A DNA stretch of 64,000 bases from Leptospira yanagawae serovar Saopaulo str. Sao Paulo = ATCC 700523. GTDB taxonomy: Bacteria > Spirochaetota > Leptospiria > Leptospirales > Leptospiraceae. Shown in pieces: positions 47,001-56,342 of the stretch; position 1 is the stretch's first letter, and each line of letters opens with the position of its first letter. The position numbers and the translations under genes are program-made. The notes beneath the pieces were generated by a model, which saw nothing but the letters and a program-made list of their open reading frames with translations, was not told the origin of the DNA and did not search any database. Location of the stretch: contig NZ_AOGX02000016.1 in NCBI RefSeq assembly GCF_000332475.2, positions 124,001 to 188,000 on the forward strand, given 5' to 3'.

Positions 47001-47153
47001 ACACGCGATATACCTCTTCCTAAATTACGTGCTTGTGGACTGGATTTATATGATTTAGAAACATTGCCAATTCCAGGAAATACAAATGAATCATTTCTAA
47101 TTTTACATACAAAAGTACAAAATATACTTTTCACAGGAAGTTGCCGGTTATGA
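44091..47153 (+). CDS. Large lipoprotein, paralogue A of the AlkB operon
   Basis: 1020 residues. The signal peptide ends at FQLNC. A Big_5-like Ig domain (about 80-180: VDRYKPLELQFSEAMDPTSV) is followed by long unrecognised beta-rich regions. Several blocks are shared with the next gene: LSTIGPFCGIEVEGS, DIYITNL, FDINVFGKKLRGK, LPDYLPSPLNK, LNQAMYHLWWNGGFNF, and GLDLYDLETLP near the end. Starts are TTG 44091, directly after the fusion stop and near AAGGAA, or ATG 44100. It probably lies in the outer membrane. No enzymatic motif is seen. Confidence 0.75.
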   Translation: MNKMGWQNWIRWGIVIGISIFQLNCKNEKPSSASSESVTVLSSGTRADGIGQTPIDPPNNTPTLPTPSGFGSSGPEVRFLFLPNSVDRYKPLELQFSEAMDPTSVSNAITIRNLTMGTTVSNYSLRWTSPINLSIRMGEELNSNQNYEVELNQIAKSTNQNISLIPFRQSFQTDKNIQITRSLLVNESITYPVSTDKGIVIDKNQTTNLRLELGINFPEETKEIFLCKLGQTHSVDPLSVICSSIVAVGVRICNQNCQAHRSYDLFNSTVIPPNIGTNLYFVRVESISGHFSYFGVNFLYGELATNTDTKLSNVANLLVGQNQGINAIAELITKYAKGNFTLFDTITQSDKSLNQFIHKKSNVFPGGNCLPWPTAKLTHAPTPNHIDYLSTIGPFCGIEVEGSIFESVTYPNVDYKAKADIYITNLIVDETSFPSGDTNLNFQFDIQNGIFDINVFGKKLRGKFAIVIKVEEIEFFDYLLANTLVYYGESIQGTDGDEVAFAFNEDPPVEISRRAFVRSNLQVNAFGKITLQVNPNNFPTNFQPNIDCLDLPNVITPNAILPCNPFVTHWANHIKVNQVTGTGAVAAIVADVINQEIPRLKNKIVQNVLKDVTERVTPEILNNLLGQLESGILISLPDYLPSPLNKVTLKLNAKLKTDTSPKFSSPNFGIEGSLDVSLLTCVKDNANRCPWNIGYIRSTYPILPYGTNSFIQTKSILPLPSNLQNANEYPGVLLKIHNDLLNQAMYHLWWNGGFNFEVNQTFIENINQFAGTSSLLRLTTSLLKADPIVTIFAPGQNNLKTSNGAIYPNDDIILTLNPIQPIYLGFSSLSGTTDLEIPKLQISFADLEITIKGKKTDPSRTLCPSIDCKDGSIYTISKVRLSLTSKSSLSFGTYSLPNCTGTCTFSNSVLASIGNPSLKLITSKEIGDLYYLIEPLEGPIHNPLALRPSGIKEIVNPLVKSLIIPLINNITRDIPLPKLRACGLDLYDLETLPIPGNTNESFLILHTKVQNILFTGSCRL

Positions 47154-50100
47154 AAAAGATCATTTTTATTTGTATTCTTTTCGTAATTTCATGTGTTGGT
47201 GGCCAAAAGGAAAAAAATTCATTTCAAAATTTATTGGAATCATTTTTTACAAACAATTCGACTCAAAATTCAAATGTAGGCCAAACCTCTGATTTTAATA
47301 ACATTACACCTCCAAATCCAAGTGATGTAGTGATTGGTTCAAATATAGGTCAAATTCCCAACTTGCCACCTAACTTGGATTTAAGTTTTGTATCCGCACC
47401 AGGTGGAAGTCAAACTTTATTAAGAACATTAAAACTAGAAATTGATGGAAATGAATATTCCAATGCATCCATATTTCACTTTGCTGAAAAACAAATAGGA
47501 ACTTCTGAAAATAAATTAGTTAAATTAAAAAATGTGGGCAATGATTCAGTTACCATTGTATCAACAGAAATTACTTCTCAAACAAATCAATTTCAATTGA
47601 TTAGTTTAGGTTCTTATAACGGTTCACAAAGTTTGATCCTTTCTCCCAATCAATTTGTCGAGTTTGAAATAAAATTTGAACCCACAAATTCAGGCAGTAA
47701 ATCAGGAAGTTTACGGATTGTTTCAGATGATCCTAATCAACCAGAAAAACTTCTGGAACTCCGCGGGATTGGATCTTCAAACGCCAGTGCAATCGTAATG
47801 AAACCCTATTCGGTAGTTTCTAGATCTGATTCCATTACAATTGAATTTTCTCATTCAATGGATAAAGATACAATTTGCCATAATCACCCAAGTGAAAATG
47901 GGTTTCCTGGAACAAATCCTTATGGAGGGAGTTTACTCAAAATTACAAAAAATCCAAATGATGAAAATCAATCTATCATTGGTAATTGTTATTGGAATTC
48001 ACACCGACAATTAGTTTTGGATCCATTAGAAGTTTTAGAACCAAATACCCGTTATTATATCGTATTGCCAGACGCAAGATTATTTGGATCTAATCATACA
48101 ATCCAATGTGTGAGGAGAATCGATGAAAGTAATTGTTTAGGTCAAAAACTAATTACAGAATTTTTCACAGAACCAGCTTTTTACTTTCAAGCAACGTTAC
48201 AGAATGGATTACCCATTCATCCAACACCTAACTTTAAATCTGCGATTATAAACAAAGCACTTATTCCAGAAATCACCATCCAAACTACTATATCAGAATT
48301 TTTGGAAGCGGACGAAATTAAAATCAAAAAATTGAATCATCCACCTACTTCTTCCTTTATACCTTGGCAAACCAATCTCAATCTATCAACACTTTCCGAC
48401 TTGAGTCTTAGGCCAACCGATGGAGCCAATACATACTATGTAGAAATCAAAAAAGGAGCAAAACTGTATTATCGTGTCTTTGGTTTTCATTATGGAACTA
48501 CATCACCAAATCCGAATGAACCCAATCCTTCCACTGCACGAGTCAATATGGGAACAGGAAATTTTGGAATCTCGGTATTAGGAAGATTATTAGAAAGACT
48601 ATTTAAATCCAATGGTAATTTTACTTCACTATCGGATAACTTCCGCATCGGAGGTAAAATATTCAGTGATCCAATCCAAGAATTTTTAGGTACAACTGAA
48701 AACAATTGTGCAAGGTTAAAGCCAAATAGTTTATCTGGAATCAAAGAAGGACAAATTCTCCGCGGTGTATCTTTGGCACCCAATACATTTGTTAAATCCA
48801 TCGTTACGAATGGATCCATTCCTTCTGGTGATGGATGTCCAAATTCAAGTACATTCACAAGCGCTCCATTACTGATACTCAGTCGGGCAGCCAATGATGG
48901 ATTTGGTGAAACAAATTCGAATCTAAAAATAACAGCGGGACCTGATATCGGTAAGGTGGTAAATTTAACAAATGGTTCGAACCAAATTATATTCGATAAT
49001 TCAAATGATTTGTATCCTGGAATCTATATCAACCATCCGAGTTTACAAGCAGGCACAACTCTTTTAAATCAAGTAACTGGAAATACTTGGACACTCTCAA
49101 ACACAAGTTCTGCGACCGTTTTGGCAACCACTGTAAACATTGGCAGAACATTCATGCAAAATCCGAAAAGAACTGGAACAGTATTAACTGGAGTGGATGC
49201 ACTTGGTCAAACATGTTTATCAAATCCAAATGATTTTGGAACTAACAAAGAGTTAAATCATTTATTATCCATTGGACCTTTTTGCAGGATCAATTGGTCT
49301 TGGGGTGGTTTTTTAGCCAATGGAAAATCTGATGTTTATGTAACGAACATGACAATTGAAAATACAACGAACACGATACCCAATGATAACTTACTTGTCC
49401 AACTCATTCCTTCGGCCGGAGCCACACAAAATGGACAATTGAATATCAATCTTAATGGAAAAAGACTTAAAGGAACCTTACGATTGTTTATGCACTCAGG
49501 TGGTGGACTTGCTGGTGGTCTTGCAAACGGAGCCGTTTACGATGTAGATTTTTTAATGAGCCCAAGTGGTGGGTGTAATGCAAGTGCAGATTTTTTAAAT
49601 TATGATCCTAATATCAATTTCCATTTAGCCCAGGCATTAGCTAGTTTTAATGTACCAAGTGCAAACGGCGCTATAGACCTAACTATTTTAAACCAACCAG
49701 GTTGGGTCAACAATCCGAATGCAACAGAGTTTAAAGTTGCAGCATGGAATTCTGCAATTTGTGCTCATAATGTACGAACCATCAAACCAGGCACATTCGA
49801 TAGTATCATACAAGCGGTATTAGAATCTGTGATACCTGGGATTCAATGGAGAGTTGTCCAAGGTGTGATCCGTGACACAATCCAGTCTGTCACTCCAAAT
49901 ATCTTGAATGCTTTGTTTTACCAAATGAGAAAAGATACCAATGCAAATGGAATCGATATCAACTTACCCAGTTACCTACCCACGCCATTCAATAAAACTT
50001 TAATTAATATTGGTGTTAATCTCAAACAAGATAGTACGAATCGAATCCATGCAGATGGAATTGACTTAACTGCTGCTACTTCCGTCAATGTATGCCAAAA

Positions 50101-51388
50101 ACCAGATCCAAATTCTAATGTTTGTATGAATCGAAATGATTTAAACGATAAACCTGAAATGCCACATTTAGGTTCCGGATTTGAAAATAGTTTTTTAAAC
50201 TACAATAGCGGAACTCCACCAAGATCCCAACTTGGCCGTTCCATCGTAAATGGATACCAAGGGACAGGAAAAATCAATGATTCAGAAGGTTCCGGAGTTC
50301 TAGTGGGCGTTCACTCTGACACAATCAACCAAACCTTATATCATTTTTGGTGGAACGGTATTCTTAATTTAAAACTAAACCAAAGTTTTGCAGATCAAAT
50401 CAAAACCTTTCGAGGAGACGGTGATCGTTTATTTCAAATATTTCAAATCTTACTGAAAGCCGAATCCATTTTAAAAGTTTTGGCACCTGGTCGCAATTCA
50501 ATTCAATTTAAAAATTCTCAAGGACAGATTAAAACCATCCAAAAAACCGATGACATCTTTTTTAAAGTGGAACCATTGTTACCACCTAATGTTCGTTTTT
50601 CAAATGCAAATCAATCGATGACGGTGAATGGATCAAAGTCTCCTCTGATGGATTTTGAATGGACAGATCTAATTTTTAGAATTTATGGAAAACAAGGAAA
50701 TGACGAGTATCTATTAACAACATTAAAGGTTGGCATATCCACAAAACTGCTATTTGGCGCTAGTAAATTTACATCTGGCGTAGGTTGCCCTGGTTTAAAC
50801 CCATCCAACTGCAATGGAACTGAAAATGATTATTATCAAGTATCTTCTGTTCAATTCAATTTATGTGATGATAATAATCAAATTGATATTCCAAACTCCA
50901 ACCTTGCGATCGGATCAAGAAAAATCGACTGTGATGCGGCAAGAATTGGATTCAACGATGGAAATCCAAACAACGATTTAGATTTGTTTTATAGTTTAGA
51001 AGTAATAGATACTAATAATGACAATCCAAGTGGATTGAATCCTGACGGAATCAAGGAAGTATTCCAACCAACCATACAAAAATTAATTATCCCAGTTATC
51101 AATTATGTATTAGAATACGTCCCTTTAGAGAAAAAAAATGCTTCACTGCCTAAAGACAATCTTTATGGAACTCCAAACTATACATATACAAACGGAACAA
51201 AAGAAGATCCAAATGCTCCTGGAAATAAAATTGCAGCAAACTGTGGAATTAGGATCAACGATCTTGTTACATTACCTTATCCAAACCAATTTTCAACTGC
51301 AAGTGGTTCGGTGGTAGAAACAAATCCTTACCTTCTAATCAACTTAAAATTATCAAATTATACCTTTTGGGGAAATTGTAATTTATAA
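47150..51388 (+). CDS. Large lipoprotein, paralogue B of the AlkB operon
   Basis: 1412 residues. Lipobox LFVISC. About 90-205 is a choice-of-anchor-D/ASH-like domain (NKLVKLKNVGNDSVTIVSTE, LELRGIG), then a Big_5-like domain. It shares the C-terminal architecture of the preceding protein (INQTLYHFWWNGILNLKLNQ, IYGKQG, LNPDGIKEVFQPTIQKLIIP). It also has two loose copies of a GIxxGTTxxxVTGNxxTLS motif (about 555-590, 625-660). ATG 47150 overlaps the previous stop (ATGA), so translation is coupled. Confidence 0.75.
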   Translation: MKKIIFICILFVISCVGGQKEKNSFQNLLESFFTNNSTQNSNVGQTSDFNNITPPNPSDVVIGSNIGQIPNLPPNLDLSFVSAPGGSQTLLRTLKLEIDGNEYSNASIFHFAEKQIGTSENKLVKLKNVGNDSVTIVSTEITSQTNQFQLISLGSYNGSQSLILSPNQFVEFEIKFEPTNSGSKSGSLRIVSDDPNQPEKLLELRGIGSSNASAIVMKPYSVVSRSDSITIEFSHSMDKDTICHNHPSENGFPGTNPYGGSLLKITKNPNDENQSIIGNCYWNSHRQLVLDPLEVLEPNTRYYIVLPDARLFGSNHTIQCVRRIDESNCLGQKLITEFFTEPAFYFQATLQNGLPIHPTPNFKSAIINKALIPEITIQTTISEFLEADEIKIKKLNHPPTSSFIPWQTNLNLSTLSDLSLRPTDGANTYYVEIKKGAKLYYRVFGFHYGTTSPNPNEPNPSTARVNMGTGNFGISVLGRLLERLFKSNGNFTSLSDNFRIGGKIFSDPIQEFLGTTENNCARLKPNSLSGIKEGQILRGVSLAPNTFVKSIVTNGSIPSGDGCPNSSTFTSAPLLILSRAANDGFGETNSNLKITAGPDIGKVVNLTNGSNQIIFDNSNDLYPGIYINHPSLQAGTTLLNQVTGNTWTLSNTSSATVLATTVNIGRTFMQNPKRTGTVLTGVDALGQTCLSNPNDFGTNKELNHLLSIGPFCRINWSWGGFLANGKSDVYVTNMTIENTTNTIPNDNLLVQLIPSAGATQNGQLNINLNGKRLKGTLRLFMHSGGGLAGGLANGAVYDVDFLMSPSGGCNASADFLNYDPNINFHLAQALASFNVPSANGAIDLTILNQPGWVNNPNATEFKVAAWNSAICAHNVRTIKPGTFDSIIQAVLESVIPGIQWRVVQGVIRDTIQSVTPNILNALFYQMRKDTNANGIDINLPSYLPTPFNKTLINIGVNLKQDSTNRIHADGIDLTAATSVNVCQKPDPNSNVCMNRNDLNDKPEMPHLGSGFENSFLNYNSGTPPRSQLGRSIVNGYQGTGKINDSEGSGVLVGVHSDTINQTLYHFWWNGILNLKLNQSFADQIKTFRGDGDRLFQIFQILLKAESILKVLAPGRNSIQFKNSQGQIKTIQKTDDIFFKVEPLLPPNVRFSNANQSMTVNGSKSPLMDFEWTDLIFRIYGKQGNDEYLLTTLKVGISTKLLFGASKFTSGVGCPGLNPSNCNGTENDYYQVSSVQFNLCDDNNQIDIPNSNLAIGSRKIDCDAARIGFNDGNPNNDLDLFYSLEVIDTNNDNPSGLNPDGIKEVFQPTIQKLIIPVINYVLEYVPLEKKNASLPKDNLYGTPNYTYTNGTKEDPNAPGNKIAANCGIRINDLVTLPYPNQFSTASGSVVETNPYLLINLKLSNYTFWGNCNL

Positions 51389-51392
51389 TTCT

Positions 51393-54300
51393 ATGAAAGC
51401 TAAAATTTTGTTATTAATCCTTTGTTTCCAATTCCTTCCATTTTGCAAGTCTGAGGAGATCAATTACCAAGATAAAAATCTTTTTTGGGATGGAATATTC
51501 GGGCAATCCGGGATCCAACTTTTTACCTTATTTGACGCATTTCCAGCTTTAAAAAGTGGACTTACCAAATTAGAAGCATTAGAATTTAACATTCGACTGA
51601 ACTCTTCCTTAGAACCAATTCGGCGTAATTTACCTAACATACTTTTGAATCTTGGATATGTATTCAATGATGATAGAAATGCCATTAAACAAACATTACG
51701 TTTCGTATCGGATGAGTTCCAATTCTTAAGAGAAAACAAAACAAATTTATTTCGTTCCGTTTCAACAAGTTTCGATAAAATCAGAAGATCACAATTAGAT
51801 TTGTTACCAAATCTAATTCCAGTATCCAATCAAACCTTTCAAGAATTACTACGCACCAAATCAGAATCTGATGTCACTCTTTCCATTCAAAGGATCAATG
51901 ATAATTTGAAAGATGCAGACTTCATCTCATTTATCAAAAAAACGGAACTTATACTTGGAAAATTATTGATTCAAAATGAAGAAACAAGAACTGGACTAAC
52001 AAATGTTATGTCAGGTATTTTTCAGTTTAAAAGTCCCGAATTTTATTCTTCATTATCGAAAATGATTGGAGGTATCGGAGAAGGTTTTTTCTATCAGGCA
52101 GGCATCGGTTCAGGTTTCAAAAGCAGTGGCACAAGTTTAAAAGAGTTATTCATAAATTTTGAAGATTATTATACCCCACAAGGTACCAAATACAGTTCCA
52201 TCTACTCCAATCCCAGCCACTCAGGCCAAATCCGTAATTTTCTAAGTGACTTTATCATTAACCTTCGCCAAATCATTGTCACACCTGCAAATTTAATCAA
52301 AAACCAAAATCAATCATACATTGCAAACATTGCGGAGTCCTACCACAAACTCCAATTCACTTCATCACTAAACAAAGCAAATGATTCCTTATACCAAATG
52401 TTATGTTTAGATTTGTTTGGAAGAAATCGCACATTGGATGTATCAGGAGAATCAATTTCATTATTAGAACATTTGCTTTTTACCATTGGAGTGACAAACG
52501 ATTTCGGTTACTACTGGTCCAATGACCCTTCTGAACCACAAATTGAATCATCATCTGGTGGGGTAATAACGTTAGGTGATTCCCTTTTCAGTTTATCATC
52601 AAAATTAAAATCAGTGGGAATCGTAGTTCGTAATGCGACAGCCAACAGTGCATCACAAGTTCTCAGTTTGCCAAATTCAGATTTAGCCATACAGAATGGA
52701 GATACTGTTTTCGGAATAGGGATTCCAATCGGAACCATAGTCACTTCAGTTAATGCTACATCTGTTCAATTATCAAATCCCATATCCTCATCTCTCAATA
52801 ATTCACCGGTGACATTCAAACGTAGTACTTCTATCTCTAACCTCGGAATCTCAGCGGCAATCTGGAACTCAGCAATCTCTGGACGAGTGAAAAAAAACGG
52901 ACAAGTAGAAAACGTAAACCTCAATACAGCCGTTTTATCGCGTATAGAAAACGATGTCATCTTATCAAACGCAAATGATCCTATTTATTCAAAAACCTTA
53001 CCATGGATACTAGCAAGTTTGAGTTCAATATTGTATTCAGGCCAAGGTCCATATTTTAATCAAAACAGAAAAAATTCATTTGGTCAGATAGAAACTATAG
53101 ATGGTCGTATTTATAAAGATTCCTTTGGAAATGATTTAATTTATCAAAAAGAATGGAATACTTCAAAATATAAAATTGGAGTACGTAATTCCGAAAATGG
53201 AGATGTACAAGGAGTTGGACTTGGTGGCTTTGAATATCCAGAATCTGATTTGAGTAATGGAAGCCACTATCACATAACCGAAATAAATATTCCCGAAAAC
53301 GAAAGGGCAGTTGGATCAGACGAAGAAGCTTTTTACAAAAACTTTTATTGGTTAATGTACCAAAAACGTTATGTGATTATTGTGCCAGTAGCTTTGGAAG
53401 CTTTGGGTGATACAATCCAAGATGCTGTTTATATTGTTATCATTGCCAACGGTTTAAAAGGCCTCATTGATGTAAAACCTTACTGTAACGAAACGCAATG
53501 CAGTGAGTTTGATTCGGGAAGGTGGTTACATGCAAATACATTCATCAAAAATGATATCAAATCACAGGGAAACTTACAAAACTTTTCTAGTATAGCAGGT
53601 GATTCCTGTTTTTTGGTTGAAGTTTGGGGTTATGGAATCAGCGCAAGTGCAAACAGCAACTTAGGATTTGTAGACGATACGACTTTTCAACAAGTGTATC
53701 GACTTTTGTTTTCAAAATTCAATTCTCCTTCAGAATTTTATGGACCAATCCCGCCGGTCATATCAGCAGGATTTCCCAGTTTTGAAAGATTAGGATTTTT
53801 TTCTGAAGAAAACATTCGAGAAAAATCATTTGCTTACCTTTGGGAAAAAAGAAATCATCTTTTGCCAATTGTTGCTTCCATCGCCCATACATCTGTACTA
53901 ACATCGGATTCATCGCAAAATAAAAATTCATTTATATTGTTAACAAATCTGATCCAAGTTTTAAACCGACCATTTCTTTTTGAAAGTTTGGATCCAACTG
54001 CGGCAAGCGATATGGAGGACACTGCATCACCTAATCGAAATATTACGATTAGACAATACCGGATTCGAGGCAATTCAGGTGTTTTTGGTATCCGTTCCCC
54101 GAATATGCCAAACCTGGCGTTATATTATCCGAATGCGCAACTTCGATCCTATTTATCCTTTCTAATTGAAAACCAAAGGAAATGGAATGATGGGATCCTT
54201 AATTCAATGAGTAAAGGTCATTTATTAGAATCAATCCTAGAGACTGTCTATTATTTTGGGGATCCAAAACATTCTGATAGTCGGAACTTAACTATCATTG

Positions 54301-55025
54301 GGTTACAACAATTATTTTATGAGTTTAAACTGGATGTAGAAAATCCTGATAGTTCTCAATTTTCCATAAATCAATTTTCTTATGAGATCGAAAACTACAT
54401 TAGTAGTTTGGTTTTAGAACGTGGGAAAAATCCGAACCATTCCGCCTACTCATTCTTAGATGATGTTGAATGTTTTTTATCTACTCTACTCAATGCAAAG
54501 TCACCATATTCATACTCAAATCAAATCAAACCTGTTCTCATAATATTATCTGATGCGGATTTAACTTCTGGTGAGATTTATGGATTTTTAGAATGGTTAG
54601 GGCAAATTTTTATCTATGAAAATGGAAACCCAAGGTATCGAATCAGTTTTTTCCTTTCAGAAACCTTACCAAATCTCCTGGAAGATATTTCAGGAAAATC
54701 CATTCCGGTATTTCAGATCTTGGAGTCTTTAACTGGTGAGTCTTCGTTTTTAGAATATTTTTACAAACGAACCATTAGTGAATATTCGTTTTCTGAAATC
54801 TGGTTGGACTTAGAAAATTTTTGTAAAAGTTCGATGATCCAAAATCCATCAAAAGATAAAAAAGATTTATTTTATAACTTAAGCCAAACCTTTCAACTTT
54901 TTTCCCAACTCTTAAGTTCCCAAACAAGGCCAATGCAAACTGATTATTGGTTTGTGGACCAAGTCAATCGGAATAACGAACTTAGTGTTTTCGATCATTT
55001 CAATTTTATATTTTCTAAAAAATAA
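51393..55025 (+). CDS. Large lipoprotein of unknown family
   Basis: 1210 residues. The signal peptide ends at FLPFC. The rest is helical and beta-mixed, without a recognised domain. One stretch (DTVFGIGIPIGTIVTSVN, about residue 440) matches the GIP-GT motif of the preceding protein. It starts 4 bp after that gene and overlaps the FadL-like gene by one base (TAATG). It probably acts with them at the outer membrane. Confidence 0.7.
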   Translation: MKAKILLLILCFQFLPFCKSEEINYQDKNLFWDGIFGQSGIQLFTLFDAFPALKSGLTKLEALEFNIRLNSSLEPIRRNLPNILLNLGYVFNDDRNAIKQTLRFVSDEFQFLRENKTNLFRSVSTSFDKIRRSQLDLLPNLIPVSNQTFQELLRTKSESDVTLSIQRINDNLKDADFISFIKKTELILGKLLIQNEETRTGLTNVMSGIFQFKSPEFYSSLSKMIGGIGEGFFYQAGIGSGFKSSGTSLKELFINFEDYYTPQGTKYSSIYSNPSHSGQIRNFLSDFIINLRQIIVTPANLIKNQNQSYIANIAESYHKLQFTSSLNKANDSLYQMLCLDLFGRNRTLDVSGESISLLEHLLFTIGVTNDFGYYWSNDPSEPQIESSSGGVITLGDSLFSLSSKLKSVGIVVRNATANSASQVLSLPNSDLAIQNGDTVFGIGIPIGTIVTSVNATSVQLSNPISSSLNNSPVTFKRSTSISNLGISAAIWNSAISGRVKKNGQVENVNLNTAVLSRIENDVILSNANDPIYSKTLPWILASLSSILYSGQGPYFNQNRKNSFGQIETIDGRIYKDSFGNDLIYQKEWNTSKYKIGVRNSENGDVQGVGLGGFEYPESDLSNGSHYHITEINIPENERAVGSDEEAFYKNFYWLMYQKRYVIIVPVALEALGDTIQDAVYIVIIANGLKGLIDVKPYCNETQCSEFDSGRWLHANTFIKNDIKSQGNLQNFSSIAGDSCFLVEVWGYGISASANSNLGFVDDTTFQQVYRLLFSKFNSPSEFYGPIPPVISAGFPSFERLGFFSEENIREKSFAYLWEKRNHLLPIVASIAHTSVLTSDSSQNKNSFILLTNLIQVLNRPFLFESLDPTAASDMEDTASPNRNITIRQYRIRGNSGVFGIRSPNMPNLALYYPNAQLRSYLSFLIENQRKWNDGILNSMSKGHLLESILETVYYFGDPKHSDSRNLTIIGLQQLFYEFKLDVENPDSSQFSINQFSYEIENYISSLVLERGKNPNHSAYSFLDDVECFLSTLLNAKSPYSYSNQIKPVLIILSDADLTSGEIYGFLEWLGQIFIYENGNPRYRISFFLSETLPNLLEDISGKSIPVFQILESLTGESSFLEYFYKRTISEYSFSEIWLDLENFCKSSMIQNPSKDKKDLFYNLSQTFQLFSQLLSSQTRPMQTDYWFVDQVNRNNELSVFDHFNFIFSKK

Positions 55026-56341
55026 TGAAAACTATCTATTGCATAATCTTATTATTTAGCGGGCATTATGTGTATGCCGGTTCCTACGGTGATGTATACG
55101 GTGGATATGCCAAACAAGCAGGGATGGCAGGTGCAGTATCATCTTTTGTCAACCATTCATCGGCCCCACTTTATAATATTGCAGGACTTGCAAGAAAAAA
55201 TGAACAGGAAATCATCCGCGAAAATTCCACTCTAAATCCAAAGGAAGAACGGCTTAATTTTCACGAAGTGAGTTTTTCTTACCATCACGTTGATCCAAAA
55301 ATTAATACTAACTTACAAAGAAAAGAAAGTCTTTCGAACACAAAAGACCATCATCTCACGTTTGGACTTACGTTTAGTTTAAATGAAATTTACAATATGA
55401 ACAATAAACTTAGGTTTGGACTCCATATCGTAAGTCCTGCCACTGGTAATATTGTAACCATCAACGATCAAAATCCTAATGTTCCAAGACCTATCCAATC
55501 AGGTTCTGCCAATGAAAGGCCAAACATCATGGGTGGGCTTGCTTATGAAGTTTGGAAAGATCATATGTTTATTGGTATTGGCTTTAATGCATTTGTAAAA
55601 GGTGGTGGTTCAATTTTATTAAAAAATGTTCCCATTGCGAAAGAAGAATCCACGCCTGACCAACAAGTCATCTTACAAATGAAACCAATCATCAATCCCA
55701 TCTATGGAATACAATTTCATTGGAACCAATTTGATTTTGGATTATCTTACCGAAGGGAAAGTTTTTTATCCGTAGACCCAGTGACAACGAGGGCACAAAC
55801 AACATTACTCGGTATCCAATTGGATTTAGATCTAGCATTACTTGATTTATACCAACCAAAAGTGTATACAACAGGAATCTCATATCTTCTAAAAGATCGT
55901 TACCGTTTTGCTTTTGATGTGAACTTGGAAAAGTGGAGTGAATACAAGTTATCTAGAACGAAGTCTACTTACAATCAAAACCCAGAAGTAAAAGATACCA
56001 CAAATTTAAGATTGGGTTTTGAATATCTCTTTAGGCCTGATACGAGTTTCAGAATGGGTTATGCAAGAAGGCCGAGTGCGATCGGTGATGTAAGTGGAAG
56101 AGCAAATTTACTGGATTTTGATCGAAACATTTATACTTTAGGAATGAGTTATACAATCACAGACCAATCATCTTCTTATCTGACTGGGCTAAAAAAAGCA
56201 GTTCTATTAGATTTGGTCATAGACTACCAGTCTTGGAGTTCAAGAGAAATTGTAAAACGTGAGCCATCATCAGAAAACCCAAACTTTAGTTATGGTGGTA
56301 AAGCCCTCCACATTGGATTTGGAATCACTACATTTTTATAA
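55025..56341 (+). CDS. FadL/TodX-type outer-membrane channel
   Basis: 438 residues with a signal peptide ending at VYAG. Family markers are an early GYAKQAGMAGA and NHSSAPLYNIAGLAR (the N-terminal hatch region), a beta-strand-rich body, and the closing strand ending HIGFGITTFL with a terminal aromatic-type residue. FadL, TodX and XylN carry hydrophobic compounds across the outer membrane. Being last in the AlkB-fusion operon, it is the natural importer for the hydroxylase substrate. Its stop is one base from the stop of the convergent DUF445 gene. Confidence 0.85.
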   Translation: MKTIYCIILLFSGHYVYAGSYGDVYGGYAKQAGMAGAVSSFVNHSSAPLYNIAGLARKNEQEIIRENSTLNPKEERLNFHEVSFSYHHVDPKINTNLQRKESLSNTKDHHLTFGLTFSLNEIYNMNNKLRFGLHIVSPATGNIVTINDQNPNVPRPIQSGSANERPNIMGGLAYEVWKDHMFIGIGFNAFVKGGGSILLKNVPIAKEESTPDQQVILQMKPIINPIYGIQFHWNQFDFGLSYRRESFLSVDPVTTRAQTTLLGIQLDLDLALLDLYQPKVYTTGISYLLKDRYRFAFDVNLEKWSEYKLSRTKSTYNQNPEVKDTTNLRLGFEYLFRPDTSFRMGYARRPSAIGDVSGRANLLDFDRNIYTLGMSYTITDQSSSYLTGLKKAVLLDLVIDYQSWSSREIVKREPSSENPNFSYGGKALHIGFGITTFL

Positions 56342-56342
56342 T

